NCBI GenBank assembly: GCA_022508465.1
Contig: JAFLVB010000001.1
Location: forward strand, 1 to 64,000
Origin: Clostridiales bacterium
Lineage (GTDB): Bacteria; Bacillota; Clostridia; Christensenellales; Pumilibacteraceae
DNA length: 64,000 bases
Reading direction: 5' to 3'
A program made the position numbers and the translations under genes. The notes beneath the pieces were generated by a model. The model worked only from the letters and a program-made list of their open reading frames with translations. It ran no database searches and was not told where the DNA came from. Positions 52,101 through 60,828 of this stretch are shown piece by piece. Within the stretch, counting starts at the first letter, position 1; each line of letters begins with the position of its first letter.

Positions 52101-55100
52101 ACCGTATCCGAGTGGTGGGTGCGCGCGCCGATGTTACGATCACAAGTATGAATCTGATGCAGGGTACCGGCGCAGACGAATTTTCCGTCTTTAACTTGGA
52201 GGGTATCTATGCCGATCAAGACGATGGGACTGTAAATCAAAACGTGGGCGGAATCCAGTTTTATAGGAATGGAAATTGGATATGGCAGTCGCAGGCACAG
52301 ATCGTTGTCGAGACGGGGGACGCTTGGAGTGGTGGTACGAACTTCTTCACGGGCGATACAAATTCAAATGATAATGACGGGGTAAATCATTACGGTGCCA
52401 ATATCCGATTTAAGATTGCAGACGGCTATGGTGACCCTTACTTCATTTGGCAAAGCACTAAAGATGGCGTTATTGGCACGCAAACATCTATAGAGTACGA
52501 AACTGATGACAGTGGTAACCCGATATTAAAAGATGGCAAGCTGAAATTATTGAAAGATGCGAACGGAGACTATCTATATAATCCTGTTATTTCTCTAAAG
52601 GATGCTACAACCGACGGCTATACCGGAGAGGGTGCCTTGACGGGGGGCAAGCTTTCATCGCAATATATCTATAAGGACGATGACGGCTGGTACTATATCC
52701 GCATGGACAACCAAAGGACTCCCGACGGTAAAACGACGTATAAAATCGCGTTGCTTACCATTATTGCTCGTACGCAGAAATATGTGGTGCGCTATTATCC
52801 CGGAATTATCCCCGCAACCTTTGACCAAAGAAACAACGAATTGATAGTGGCGCACGGTCCAATAGATATGCCGGAATTTGTGCATATCAAAGGCAGCAAG
52901 CTATGGAATATGGCTGCAACAATAGACGAAGAGAGCGGAGAATTAGTCCTCTCCAAAGCAAGTGAGGCAATTCTTCCGCAATACGATAACAACAATGGCA
53001 TCTTCTATGACCTATTGAATAATAAGATCGCCACGCTTACAGGCGGTAGCCCAACCGACCCTTATAACTTATATCGGTTTGTAAGATGGGTGATAGTCGA
53101 CGAAAACTTTGTACCCATCCGCATTAACGCAAACGGCAAGATAATAGGGTACGATATCGACGATAGATGGAAGTTTAACGGGAAAACTGTCATCATACCC
53201 GTCAAATATAAATGCGACAAAAATGGCAAGCTTATACTTGACGAAAATAATAAGCCTATACCAATAATGCACAGACTTGAAAACGGCAATATTGTGTATT
53301 ACGAGATAAATAACGGCATCGAGACTATCGGAGTTGACGGCGCTTATAACTACCACGAAGAAGGTACAGAAATCTACTTTACCGGTGGTGCAATCGACCT
53401 TTCGCTATACAGTCAATATGCCGTGCAGCACGCATCATTCCACACCGCGGGGCAGGACCTCTATGTCCTTCGTCTTATGCCTGTGTGGGAAAGGATAGAG
53501 CACCCATACTTCTACAACGTCGCACTCAACTGGTTAGACGCACAGGGCAATATTCACACCGAAAACTTCCAAGGAAACTGGAAGACGGTTTTGACGGAAG
53601 CTCCGAGTGAGGGCGAATTGTACGTCTTTATCAACAAGGATGCAGAGCCTCTCAATGACTGGATTGCTCAAAACCCCACCTATACCTTCTGGGACGCACT
53701 CAACAATGCTATGACAAATGATGACATCAAAAAAGCGTTTGATGATTATATTGTTGCCAATAAAATTGAAAAAGACAGTATCCCGTATGATGGGATTTTA
53801 GATGCTTTGCAATGCCTGGACTTTACCGGTAATTATACGGACAAGGATGGCAACGTCAAAAATTCCGAACCTGGCTATTGGGTGGAGGATAAACAAGACA
53901 TTACTAAGTCCTACTACCATCACGGCGGTAATGGTCAAGACGACTTTAGGCGATTAGGCAGTAAAGACACCTTTGCCGTCCTCGAGGACAACGCCACCAT
54001 TATCATTTGGATGTACGAGAAGTTAGGTGGCTTTATCTTCCACAAAGAGGTTGCCGAGGAGCCGCTTATCCCCGACGATGAGTTCTACTTTACCGTTGTG
54101 GATGCAAAAAACGTTGTCAAGAATGCGAAAGGGGAACCTGTCAATGCAAAAGGAGAACCTGCCGGCAATAAGGAAGATTACCAATATGAGTCGTTGGACG
54201 GAACTTATAAGGCTTATCCTCAGCCGGACTACTACGACGATGAAAACAACAATAAGTACATCTCCGACCCGACCGGTGATGTTTGGTATGTGCACGGAGA
54301 TAATAAGATAACCAAAGAGGAAAACGAAAATCTGGTGCTTGTAAGACCTATCGTCAACTCAGACGCCATGCTCGTCACCTTTAAGAGCGGCGTAATTTCG
54401 CAAATCGAACAGAACGGCATCGTTTGGTTGGACGAGAATCATGAAAAAGTCACTTACTTTACCTTAAAGCACGGTGACGGTATCGAAATCTACGTTCCCG
54501 ACGGCATGTACACCATCGTCGAGCTGGGCAGCAAGAGCGGCGGTGCCTATCGTGCGGATGTCGTGTATACCGCGGAAAATCTTACCAGTGGCGAAGAGTG
54601 GACCCTGCCGGATAACTGGTATATCCCGAACGGAGACCCGGATGATAAAGACGGAGAAGAACTCTGGGTGATTGGTAGCGAAAAGAAGTATATTTCTCTG
54701 CAACCGGGAGAGAAATATAACGAAGGCGATTACAAAGATAAATCGCAAATTGCCGCTACGGTGGACTTTGATATCGGTGCCGCCAATGTTGTCACGATCC
54801 TCACCTTTAAAAACATGACTATCTCCATCTCTATCGAAAAGTCGTTGGATATGATTGAGGATGATGAGGGCAATAAGCTTATTCCGGATGCGTATTACGA
54901 GACGGTCTTCACTATCAAGGTAACGCTCAGACTTATAGAGGGCATGACGCCGATTGAGGAAGAGATAGATGGAGAAAACGGACAAAAAACGAAGACGGGT
55001 AAGTACTACTTCCAAGTCAACCGCTATATACTTACACAAGTCACAAACGACAAAACAAATAGAACCGAGGAAGTCGTTCTTCCCGCCGAGGAAGGCCCGA

Positions 55101-55960
55101 CAATCTTCTACTTCAAACAAATCGACGTTAAAGAGAATAAATGGGAGACGACCTTCAAAATCAAGGCAAAAGAGCGCTTTATTATCGTAATGACAGCAAT
55201 GCATAAAGAGGTCAACTACTGGATCGATGAGCTGGATAACACGGAGGATAATATAACCAATATCACCGGTTACGTCCACGCTAAGCTTGGTACCGATGAA
55301 AAAGGGAATGTTAAGTATGAATATACTTATTATTTGACTTTGGAGGAAGCAAAAGCGGCAGCACCAAACATAGAACCCAAGAATGTTTTTGAGAAGCCGT
55401 ATGATGATAGCGACAAGTCGCTCGATGAGTATATTCAGCCCGCAACCCTTACTAAGATGGATTTGACACCGCTTATTTCTCCCGACTTCGGCAAAGCAGA
55501 GGTTGGCAAGAAGGAAGTCGTTGATGTTGTCAACTGGTTTGGCGAGCTTCCGGGCTACGGCTATTTGGCAATCACGGTAAAGGGTGATAGTATAAGATCA
55601 AGTGATAGCTTTATTTTCCGAATTGTCTCATCGAAAGATAAATCGGGGATCACCGTTTCCGTAAAGGGCGGCGCGACTGTCTACATCTATCTCCCGTGCG
55701 GAACGTATTCGATCGAGCTGACCGACTGGTCTTGGCGCTATGATCAAAATAATGCGACGGTTATCGATCCTTCCAAGGAAAAGCAAGCGGGTGACCAAGG
55801 AAAACTTGATAAACTTAGCGTAAGAGTTACTAACAAGCACAAGCTGCGCAAAAATGCGATTAAGGCCGAGTTCACCTATAACCCCAACAATAAAGGCTGG
55901 GTCGGCGGCGAAGTCGGTAATGCGTGGGATAATAATTCGGCACAGGCCACTAATAAATAA
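49157..55960 (+). CDS. Giant secreted protein with Cna-B/isopeptide-like domains
   Basis: 2267 residues from the ATG at 49157 (AGAGGTG upstream); a GTG at 49145 overlaps that site. A signal peptide with a hydrophobic core about residues 18-40 ends near VRA-Q. A Pro/Gln/Thr/Ser linker (NRPGQLTPGQSTPNQSTPS, about 105-125) is followed by a long beta-rich body rich in Tyr, Asp and Trp. The C-terminal 650 residues hold at least three pilin-like domains: GGFIFHKEVAEEPLIPDDEF (from about 1625), ISIEKSLDMIEDDEGNKL, and LPGYGYLAITVKGDS with a closing VYIYLPCGTYSIELTDW. These resemble Cna-B/isopeptide-linkage domains. Unusually, it ends in ATNK with no LPxTG, membrane helix or dockerin. No sortase gene lies nearby. 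Confidence 0.75.
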   Translation: MKIVRSTTHTKKASLTRFWVGLICMLAIFWGLSTAVVVAAGPVRAQYETRAQTKARLMHQIMYDDWDPYSSDMSIEEFYALMELFDEGKLPLEKDKNNGTNNNRPGQLTPGQSTPNQSTPSWGDGPSIDEPFFDGQEGGSTTTPSTKGEDLYIPRSMFMYTGLPDSFVAKDPTDQNVFLKYKSEFIERDSEPKQPWPNNYGNYVEKILPYGEKEEGATVKKDYNYEPYDPYTNKSYTVKSITHNDNGEVTAGEFTLDGDTYIFNAEDGRLYNEICKDTIKAYPFAFRHIESNGNLGEFYTRNADGGKLYNSTGEPYQPSDDPKENRFKSLSTENVYIVEKSGEGLWEYDENNVAGDYLGSVFSEDAGDYFVYTQMINGALTGQIYEWKNNALYIPGFETAQTNIIKALAFYYPSGLDRYGDGYYRPAMDWKGVKVDNEDKTSDTYHRALIVQEGKNADDRTIAGDVDQSFFQKYEGYYVKQVSLGGIEAKVLGIIEIEEGKYVYYYLSAEDQSNTVSTTTLNDKQRFIVQYTVNEHLVNYAVAMAGEDVKTVSENIKKEVNGKVIYNDYVTDKAKKEAGFDDVASIFGEGRPSNTTDGAYSFDVTAPYGYTTTIYIRLDMTVDNTPEKWPEGWPKTIPIIINHTGKRKEAEKDYREAFEKFLATVDSSFNIGDDIDDFVYETGSGDNRDLKLTYKGSSQYKDVIQGVLDKMAERINEFSEHNDAHPLGMYPVYELDGDALTPNTEEGPSVFNWNETFYNHNVRADRIIIAVLTKLHDPQFSVKEMLKTSNLSGRGTSSTEKFAKNSVKPYTELEGFEGDYYDADFIWHDDDNAHGGIKSEPMTGHADYPNIETGDGWKWSNTDYNKYDNLFHSPKDMWDDDKDGLYDFVWVFQTNNDSGGYLLDSLSINGVAFEVPFYPKYVYRNRTNSYRDTTYTFANASTNNETEPWQTKGTLPDGATVYVEKLMGADHFAGNGHPQRVYRIRVVGARADVTITSMNLMQGTGADEFSVFNLEGIYADQDDGTVNQNVGGIQFYRNGNWIWQSQAQIVVETGDAWSGGTNFFTGDTNSNDNDGVNHYGANIRFKIADGYGDPYFIWQSTKDGVIGTQTSIEYETDDSGNPILKDGKLKLLKDANGDYLYNPVISLKDATTDGYTGEGALTGGKLSSQYIYKDDDGWYYIRMDNQRTPDGKTTYKIALLTIIARTQKYVVRYYPGIIPATFDQRNNELIVAHGPIDMPEFVHIKGSKLWNMAATIDEESGELVLSKASEAILPQYDNNNGIFYDLLNNKIATLTGGSPTDPYNLYRFVRWVIVDENFVPIRINANGKIIGYDIDDRWKFNGKTVIIPVKYKCDKNGKLILDENNKPIPIMHRLENGNIVYYEINNGIETIGVDGAYNYHEEGTEIYFTGGAIDLSLYSQYAVQHASFHTAGQDLYVLRLMPVWERIEHPYFYNVALNWLDAQGNIHTENFQGNWKTVLTEAPSEGELYVFINKDAEPLNDWIAQNPTYTFWDALNNAMTNDDIKKAFDDYIVANKIEKDSIPYDGILDALQCLDFTGNYTDKDGNVKNSEPGYWVEDKQDITKSYYHHGGNGQDDFRRLGSKDTFAVLEDNATIIIWMYEKLGGFIFHKEVAEEPLIPDDEFYFTVVDAKNVVKNAKGEPVNAKGEPAGNKEDYQYESLDGTYKAYPQPDYYDDENNNKYISDPTGDVWYVHGDNKITKEENENLVLVRPIVNSDAMLVTFKSGVISQIEQNGIVWLDENHEKVTYFTLKHGDGIEIYVPDGMYTIVELGSKSGGAYRADVVYTAENLTSGEEWTLPDNWYIPNGDPDDKDGEELWVIGSEKKYISLQPGEKYNEGDYKDKSQIAATVDFDIGAANVVTILTFKNMTISISIEKSLDMIEDDEGNKLIPDAYYETVFTIKVTLRLIEGMTPIEEEIDGENGQKTKTGKYYFQVNRYILTQVTNDKTNRTEEVVLPAEEGPTIFYFKQIDVKENKWETTFKIKAKERFIIVMTAMHKEVNYWIDELDNTEDNITNITGYVHAKLGTDEKGNVKYEYTYYLTLEEAKAAAPNIEPKNVFEKPYDDSDKSLDEYIQPATLTKMDLTPLISPDFGKAEVGKKEVVDVVNWFGELPGYGYLAITVKGDSIRSSDSFIFRIVSSKDKSGITVSVKGGATVYIYLPCGTYSIELTDWSWRYDQNNATVIDPSKEKQAGDQGKLDKLSVRVTNKHKLRKNAIKAEFTYNPNNKGWVGGEVGNAWDNNSAQATNK

Positions 55961-55974
55961 CGTATACTAATTTC

Positions 55975-56008
55975 AATAGCCGTAAGAAACACTTACGGCT
56001 ATTTTTTT
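55975..56008 (+). terminator. Terminator of giant protein gene
   Basis: AATAGCCGTAAG (55975-55986) pairs perfectly with CTTACGGCTATT (55992-56003), followed by T to 56008. It confirms that the reading frame truly ends upstream. Confidence 0.9.
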
Positions 56009-56030
56009 GTTGTGTAACGAAACTTCTCTT

Positions 56031-56056
56031 CAGCCGAGCGAAGCGTGGTGGTGGAA
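56031..56056 (+). repeat. Partial family A repeat end
   Basis: CAGCCGAGCGAAGCGTGGTG, then GTGG, as at 8304 and 26798. Confidence 0.55.
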
Positions 56057-56091
56057 TAACTAAAAACGAACAAAATTCAGCTCTTGATTAC

Positions 56092-56120
56092 TGGACAATT
56101 ACAGCAATTTATGGTAAAAT
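56092..56120 (+). promoter_or_regulatory. Promoter of mrnC operon
   Basis: TGGACA (56092-56097), 17 bases, TAAAAT (56115-56120). No terminator is seen before gpmI ends, so it may serve six genes. Confidence 0.65.
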
Positions 56121-56149
56121 TAATATGTTGATAGTGCAGGTAAAAGCTA

Positions 56150-56572
56150 ATGAGTTTTGAGGAAGTCAATTTAATAAAATGCACGACGCTGGCGTACGTT
56201 GGGGACGCGGTGTTTACGCTGTACGTTAGAGCTAAGTTTAGCGGCGATCCGTCTATACCTACGCGAGACCTTATGCGTAATTGCTCGCGTATAGTAAGCG
56301 CAGTTGTGCAAGCGCGCATTCATGACGGCATAATGGAACTTCTCACCGAGGATGAACAGGCACTTATGAACAGGTGCAGGAATGCGCATGTAACCAACAA
56401 AGCCAAAAACGCAAGTATGCGCGAGTACAAAAAGGCTACTGCGCTCGAGGGCTTACTCGGCGCGCTATATCTCACCCATAATAAAGAGAGACTGGACGAG
56501 CTACTAAGAAAATGTTTGGAAATAGGAGAAGCTGATGAGCAGAGCGGACAAGATATTTATAGACAACCTTAA
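56150..56572 (+). CDS. mrnC: Mini-ribonuclease III
   Basis: 140 residues. RNase III catalytic domain without the RNA-binding domain, used in 23S rRNA maturation. Motifs: TTLAYVGDAVFTLYVRAKF with Asp19, RCRNAHVTNKAKNAS, and EYKKATALEGLLGALYL with the second metal Glu. It opens an operon and ends 38 bases inside thyA. In many Firmicutes mrnC sits between cysS and rlmB; here thyA and folA are interposed. Confidence 0.94.
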   Translation: MSFEEVNLIKCTTLAYVGDAVFTLYVRAKFSGDPSIPTRDLMRNCSRIVSAVVQARIHDGIMELLTEDEQALMNRCRNAHVTNKAKNASMREYKKATALEGLLGALYLTHNKERLDELLRKCLEIGEADEQSGQDIYRQP

Positions 56573-57365
56573 GGATATAATAAACAACGGTTTTTGGGAT
56601 ACAGGGTACGATGTAAGACCTCATTGGGAGGATGGAACGCCCGCTCATACGGTAAAAAGGTTTTGTATTGTAAACCGCTATGACTTAAGCGAGGAGTTCC
56701 CCATAATCACCGTGCGCAAGACCAACTTCCGCAATGCGGTAGACGAAATTTTATGGATCTATCAAAAGAAGAGCAACAATGTAAACGAATTAAATTCGCA
56801 TATTTGGGACGCCTGGGCGGATGAAAGCGGCAGCATAGGCAAAGCGTATGGATACCAGTTGTCGGTTAAGCATAAGTATAAAGAAGGCGAATTCGATCAG
56901 GTGGATAGAGTTTTGTATGACCTTAAGCACAATCCGCTGTCGAGGCGAATTATGACCAACCTTTATGTCCACGCCGATTTGCACGAGATGAATCTTTATC
57001 CATGTGCGTATTCGGTTACTTTTAATGTGACGGGTGACAGGCTTAACGCCGTACTCAATCAGCGTTCGCAGGACATGCTTACCGCCAATAACTGGAACGT
57101 CGTTCAGTACGCCGTGCTTGTGCATATGATGGCGCAGGTCAGCGGACTAAAAGCGGGGGAGCTTGTTCATGTTATCGCCGACGCACATTTGTACGACAGA
57201 CATATCCCCATTGCCCAAAAGCTGATTGCGGCAGAGCAGTTCGATGCTCCCAAATTTGTAATAAACAAAGCTGTGCACGATTTTTACAAGTTTACGCTTG
57301 ACGACTTTGATTTGATAGATTATAAATACACTCCCCTTGGGGAAAAAATAGAGGTGGCGATATGA
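56535..57365 (+). CDS. thyA: Thymidylate synthase (phi3T/Bacillus ThyA type)
   Basis: 276 residues. Methylates dUMP to dTMP with methylenetetrahydrofolate. The catalytic Cys157 is in LYPCAY rather than the usual PCH, and NQRSQD (175-180) binds the dUMP phosphate. The opening LKDIINNG and the DGTPAHT segment resemble Bacillus subtilis ThyA of phage phi3T type more than E. coli ThyA. ThyA produces dihydrofolate, which the next gene recycles. The start overlaps mrnC by 38 bases, with GGAGAAGCTG upstream. Confidence 0.93.
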   Translation: MSRADKIFIDNLKDIINNGFWDTGYDVRPHWEDGTPAHTVKRFCIVNRYDLSEEFPIITVRKTNFRNAVDEILWIYQKKSNNVNELNSHIWDAWADESGSIGKAYGYQLSVKHKYKEGEFDQVDRVLYDLKHNPLSRRIMTNLYVHADLHEMNLYPCAYSVTFNVTGDRLNAVLNQRSQDMLTANNWNVVQYAVLVHMMAQVSGLKAGELVHVIADAHLYDRHIPIAQKLIAAEQFDAPKFVINKAVHDFYKFTLDDFDLIDYKYTPLGEKIEVAI

Positions 57366-57853
57366 AGATAATAGTTGCCGTAAGCGAAAGCTGGGGCATA
57401 GGCAAGGACAACAAACTGCTCTTTTCGCTCAAAGAGGATATGAAGTTTTTTAAGACTGCCACGACCGGCAACGTTGTCGTTATGGGCAAAAAAACCTTTT
57501 TGTCGCTGCCCAAGCGCCCGTTAAAGGATAGGGTCAATATAGTGCTCACATCGTCCGACCTCGATGATGAATGTGTAAGAGTGAGCAGTATGGACGAACT
57601 TTTTAAGGCACTTAAAGAATATAATAGCGACGACATCTATATCATAGGCGGCGCGAGTATGTATAAACAAATGCTGCCGTACTGCGACACGGCGTATATA
57701 ACAAAGGTTCATATGGACGCCGAGGCGGATGCGTTCTTTGACAACCTCGATCGTTTGCCTAACTGGGAGTGCGTGAGTAAACGCGAGGGCGAGGTAGACC
57801 CAATCACGTTCTGCACATACAAAAATAAAAATACTTTGGAGTACAAGTTATGA
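57362..57853 (+). CDS. folA: Dihydrofolate reductase
   Basis: 163 residues. Reduces dihydrofolate with NADPH. Motifs: IVAVSESWGIGKDNKLLFSL (WG-x-G-KDN pattern), GNVVVMGKKTFLSLPKRPL and DDIYIIGGASMYKQMLP. Starts inside the end of thyA (ATGA, four bases) so the two are coupled; the pairing is functional, because ThyA oxidises the folate that FolA reduces. Confidence 0.95.
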   Translation: MKIIVAVSESWGIGKDNKLLFSLKEDMKFFKTATTGNVVVMGKKTFLSLPKRPLKDRVNIVLTSSDLDDECVRVSSMDELFKALKEYNSDDIYIIGGASMYKQMLPYCDTAYITKVHMDAEADAFFDNLDRLPNWECVSKREGEVDPITFCTYKNKNTLEYKL

Positions 57854-58578
57854 AGATAGAAGGAAGAAATGCGGTATCCGAGGCGCTTAAGGCGGGCACG
57901 ACCATAGATAGGTTGCTTGTAGAAAAGGGCTTAAAGGATATAGGCGCACAAAAGATCATAGACGAGGCTAAAAGCCGCGGAGTTAAGATTTTCTTTAGAG
58001 ACAAGCAGGCGCTTGACCGCGAAAGTGTCACGAGTCGCCATCAGGGCTTTATCGCCGAAATCACCGACTATAAGTACAGCGAGCTTGAGGAAATCCTCTC
58101 TCTTGCAGAAGAAAAGAACGAGCCGCCCTTTTTGCTTATACTCGACGGAGTGGAGGACCCGCATAACCTCGGCAGTATTTTGAGGGTGGCAGAATGCGCA
58201 GGTGTTCACGGCGTAATCATTCCGCGCCACCGCAGCGTGTCCGTCAACGAGACTGTTATCAAGGTGAGCGCGGGTGCGTCGGCTCATATCAAGGTGGCTA
58301 AGGTGACTAACATCAATGACACGATAGATGAAATTAAGCAGCGCGGCATTTGGGTGTACTGCGCAGACATGGACGGGCAGTCGGTGTATAATACAGACCT
58401 CACAGGACCTATCGCGCTTGTTATCGGCGGCGAGGGCAAAGGTGTGGGCAAGCGTACGCGCGCCAACTGTGACGGAATCGTTTCGCTGCCTATGTTTGGC
58501 AAAATCAATTCGCTTAATGCCTCGGTGGCGACCGCGGTTGTCGTGTATGAGAGAATCAGACAGACGCTCAAAAAATAG
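57850..58578 (+). CDS. rlmB: 23S rRNA 2'-O-methyltransferase RlmB (SpoU family)
   Basis: 242 residues. SPOUT fold with the trefoil-knot motifs LDGVEDPHNLGSILRVAEC, VIGGEGKGVGKRTRANCD and LPMFGKINSLNASVATAVV, and an N-terminal substrate-binding domain (IEGRNAVSEALKAGTTI). Methylates a guanosine of 23S rRNA. Overlaps folA by four bases. Often sits next to mrnC; here separated from it by thyA and folA. Confidence 0.93.
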   Translation: MKIEGRNAVSEALKAGTTIDRLLVEKGLKDIGAQKIIDEAKSRGVKIFFRDKQALDRESVTSRHQGFIAEITDYKYSELEEILSLAEEKNEPPFLLILDGVEDPHNLGSILRVAECAGVHGVIIPRHRSVSVNETVIKVSAGASAHIKVAKVTNINDTIDEIKQRGIWVYCADMDGQSVYNTDLTGPIALVIGGEGKGVGKRTRANCDGIVSLPMFGKINSLNASVATAVVVYERIRQTLKK

Positions 58579-58586
58579 GAGGAGTT

Positions 58587-59309
58587 ATGAGAAGAAGAAT
58601 TATTGCAGGTAACTGGAAAATGAACATGACTAAGGCGGAGGCTAAGGCGTTTATGCTTGAGCTTTTGCCGCTTATAAAAGATGCTAAGTGCGATACCGTG
58701 CTTTGCGTTCCGTTTACCGATATTCATAGGGTGTATAAGCTCGCACTTGACTCAAATGTCAAGGTGGGGGCGCAAAACGTCGCTTGGGCGGATAAGGGCG
58801 CCTTCACCGGCGAGATATCTGCCGAGATGCTATTAGAGGTTGGTGCCGAGTATGTTATTATAGGACACAGCGAACGCAGAGCATACTTTGGCGAAACCGA
58901 CGAGAGTGTCAATATGAGGCTTAAGCAGGCTTTAAAGACGGGCTTAAAACCTATCGTTTGCGTGGGCGAAACGCTCGAGCAGCGTGAGGCGGGCAAGACC
59001 GAAGAAGTTTTATCTCAGCAAATCAAAAAAGGCTTAGAGGGCGTAACAGAGGAAGTTATTATCGCATACGAGCCTGTTTGGGCGATAGGCACGGGCAAAA
59101 CCGCTACTCCGGAAATGGCTAACGAGACAATAGGATTTATTCGCAAGGTGGCTAAGGAACTCGTTGGTGAAGTCAGCATACTATATGGTGGAAGCATGAA
59201 CGCTGCTAACGCTCAAACCCTGCTTGATATGCCCGAAATTGACGGCGGACTTATTGGCGGAGCGAGCCTTAAGCCTAACGATTTTGCGACAATCGTAAAT
59301 TGTCATTAA
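58587..59309 (+). CDS. tpiA: Triosephosphate isomerase
   Basis: 240 residues, slightly short of the usual 250. Interconverts the two triose phosphates. Motifs: RIIAGNWKMNMT with Lys11, VIIGHSERRAYFGE (catalytic His), IAYEPVWAIGTGKTA (catalytic Glu), SILYGGSMNAANA and GGLIGGASL. AGGAGG precedes the ATG, eight bases after rlmB. Pairs with gpmI next door. Confidence 0.96.
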   Translation: MRRRIIAGNWKMNMTKAEAKAFMLELLPLIKDAKCDTVLCVPFTDIHRVYKLALDSNVKVGAQNVAWADKGAFTGEISAEMLLEVGAEYVIIGHSERRAYFGETDESVNMRLKQALKTGLKPIVCVGETLEQREAGKTEEVLSQQIKKGLEGVTEEVIIAYEPVWAIGTGKTATPEMANETIGFIRKVAKELVGEVSILYGGSMNAANAQTLLDMPEIDGGLIGGASLKPNDFATIVNCH

Positions 59310-59319
59310 GGAGATTGGT

Positions 59320-60822
59320 ATGAAAAAGACAGATGCGCTCATTATATTGGACGGATTCGGATATGGCGAAAAGAACGATAGCAATGCTATTGAAGTAGCC
59401 GGCATACCTAACTTCAAAAAACTTTGGGACAGCTGTCCGCATACGTTTATCAATGCGTCGGGACTTAGTGTAGGATTGCCCGACGGTCAGATGGGTAACA
59501 GCGAAGTCGGACACCTCAATCTCGGTGCAGGCAGAGTTATCTATCAGGATATTACACGCATAGACAGAGCGATAAATGACGGTAGTTTTTTTGCCAATGA
59601 GCAGTTTAACGGAGCTATCGATAATGCGATTAGTAATGGGACGTACCTTCATATTGCAGGACTTTTGGGCAACGGTGGAGTGCATAGCTCTATTAATCAT
59701 TTGTTTGCGCTCTTGGAGTTATGCCGTAGGCGCGGGCTCAAAAAGGTGTACGTTCATGCTATAACAGACGGCAGAGATACTGCGCCCGATAGCGCGCTCG
59801 GCTTTGTTCAAATCTTAGAGGATAAGATAAAAGAACTCGGTGTAGGCAAGATTGCGACGGTTACGGGCAGATATTACTATATGGACCGCGACAACCGTTG
59901 GGAGCGTGTCGAGGCGGCTTATAGATGTGTTTTTGAGGGACAGGGAGCTAAATTCGCGTCTGCGACCGAGGCGATCAAGGCTTCGTATGCGGCAGATAAG
60001 CGCGATGAATTTATCGAACCGTGCATTATAGGCGACTATGACGGAGTTAAGGACGGAGACAGCTATATCTTTTATAACTTCCGTTCAGACCGCGCAAGAG
60101 AGATGTCGCACGTTCTTTTGGACGACGACTTCAACAGCTTTGCTCGCGATAAAAAGGATATTTTTTATGTAGGAATGACCGAGTACGATGCTTCGCTCGA
60201 TATGCGAATAGCGTTTGGTCCAAAGGAAATCAAAAACACTTTGGGCGAATATGTTTCGGCTAAGGGGCTTAACCAAACCCGTGTTGCAGAAACAGAAAAG
60301 TACGCCCACGTCACCTTCTTTTTTAACGGTGGAGTGGAAAAACCGAACGATAACGAGGACCGTATCCTTGTACCCAGTCCCAAGGTTGCGACCTACGACC
60401 TTAAGCCCGAGATGAGCGCTTACGAAGTTACCGATAAGGCTCTCTCCGTTGTGGGCAAGACCGATCTGCTTATTATGAACTACGCCAACTGCGATATGGT
60501 GGGACATACCGGCATTTTGGACGCGGCAGTAAGTGCTGTCAAGGCTGTGGACGAGTGTTTTATAAAGGTCGTCACCGCTGTCGTTAAGACGGGTGGCTGC
60601 GTAATAGTTACCGCCGACCACGGCAACGCCGAGTGCATGAAAGTAGGCGTCAAGCCGATGACCGCGCATACGACTAACCCCGTTCCGCTCGTAATTGCGG
60701 GCGACAAGGTTAAGGGCAAAGAGTTAATGGGCGGCGCATTGTGCGATGTTGCGCCCACGCTACTCACTCTTATGGGTCTGCCTATCCCGAGCGAAATGGA
60801 AGGCAAGTCGCTTATAAAATAA
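59320..60822 (+). CDS. gpmI: 2,3-bisphosphoglycerate-independent phosphoglycerate mutase
   Basis: 500 residues, alkaline-phosphatase superfamily. Converts 3- to 2-phosphoglycerate. Metal Asp11 in IILDGFGYGE, catalytic Ser61 in GQMGNSEVGHLNLGAGR, and the C-terminal VTADHGNAECM and MTAHTTNPVPLV metal sites. Last gene of the mrnC-gpmI run, ten bases after tpiA. Faces yyaC on the other strand with only six bases between. Confidence 0.96.
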   Translation: MKKTDALIILDGFGYGEKNDSNAIEVAGIPNFKKLWDSCPHTFINASGLSVGLPDGQMGNSEVGHLNLGAGRVIYQDITRIDRAINDGSFFANEQFNGAIDNAISNGTYLHIAGLLGNGGVHSSINHLFALLELCRRRGLKKVYVHAITDGRDTAPDSALGFVQILEDKIKELGVGKIATVTGRYYYMDRDNRWERVEAAYRCVFEGQGAKFASATEAIKASYAADKRDEFIEPCIIGDYDGVKDGDSYIFYNFRSDRAREMSHVLLDDDFNSFARDKKDIFYVGMTEYDASLDMRIAFGPKEIKNTLGEYVSAKGLNQTRVAETEKYAHVTFFFNGGVEKPNDNEDRILVPSPKVATYDLKPEMSAYEVTDKALSVVGKTDLLIMNYANCDMVGHTGILDAAVSAVKAVDECFIKVVTAVVKTGGCVIVTADHGNAECMKVGVKPMTAHTTNPVPLVIAGDKVKGKELMGGALCDVAPTLLTLMGLPIPSEMEGKSLIK

Positions 60823-60828
60823 AAGCCG

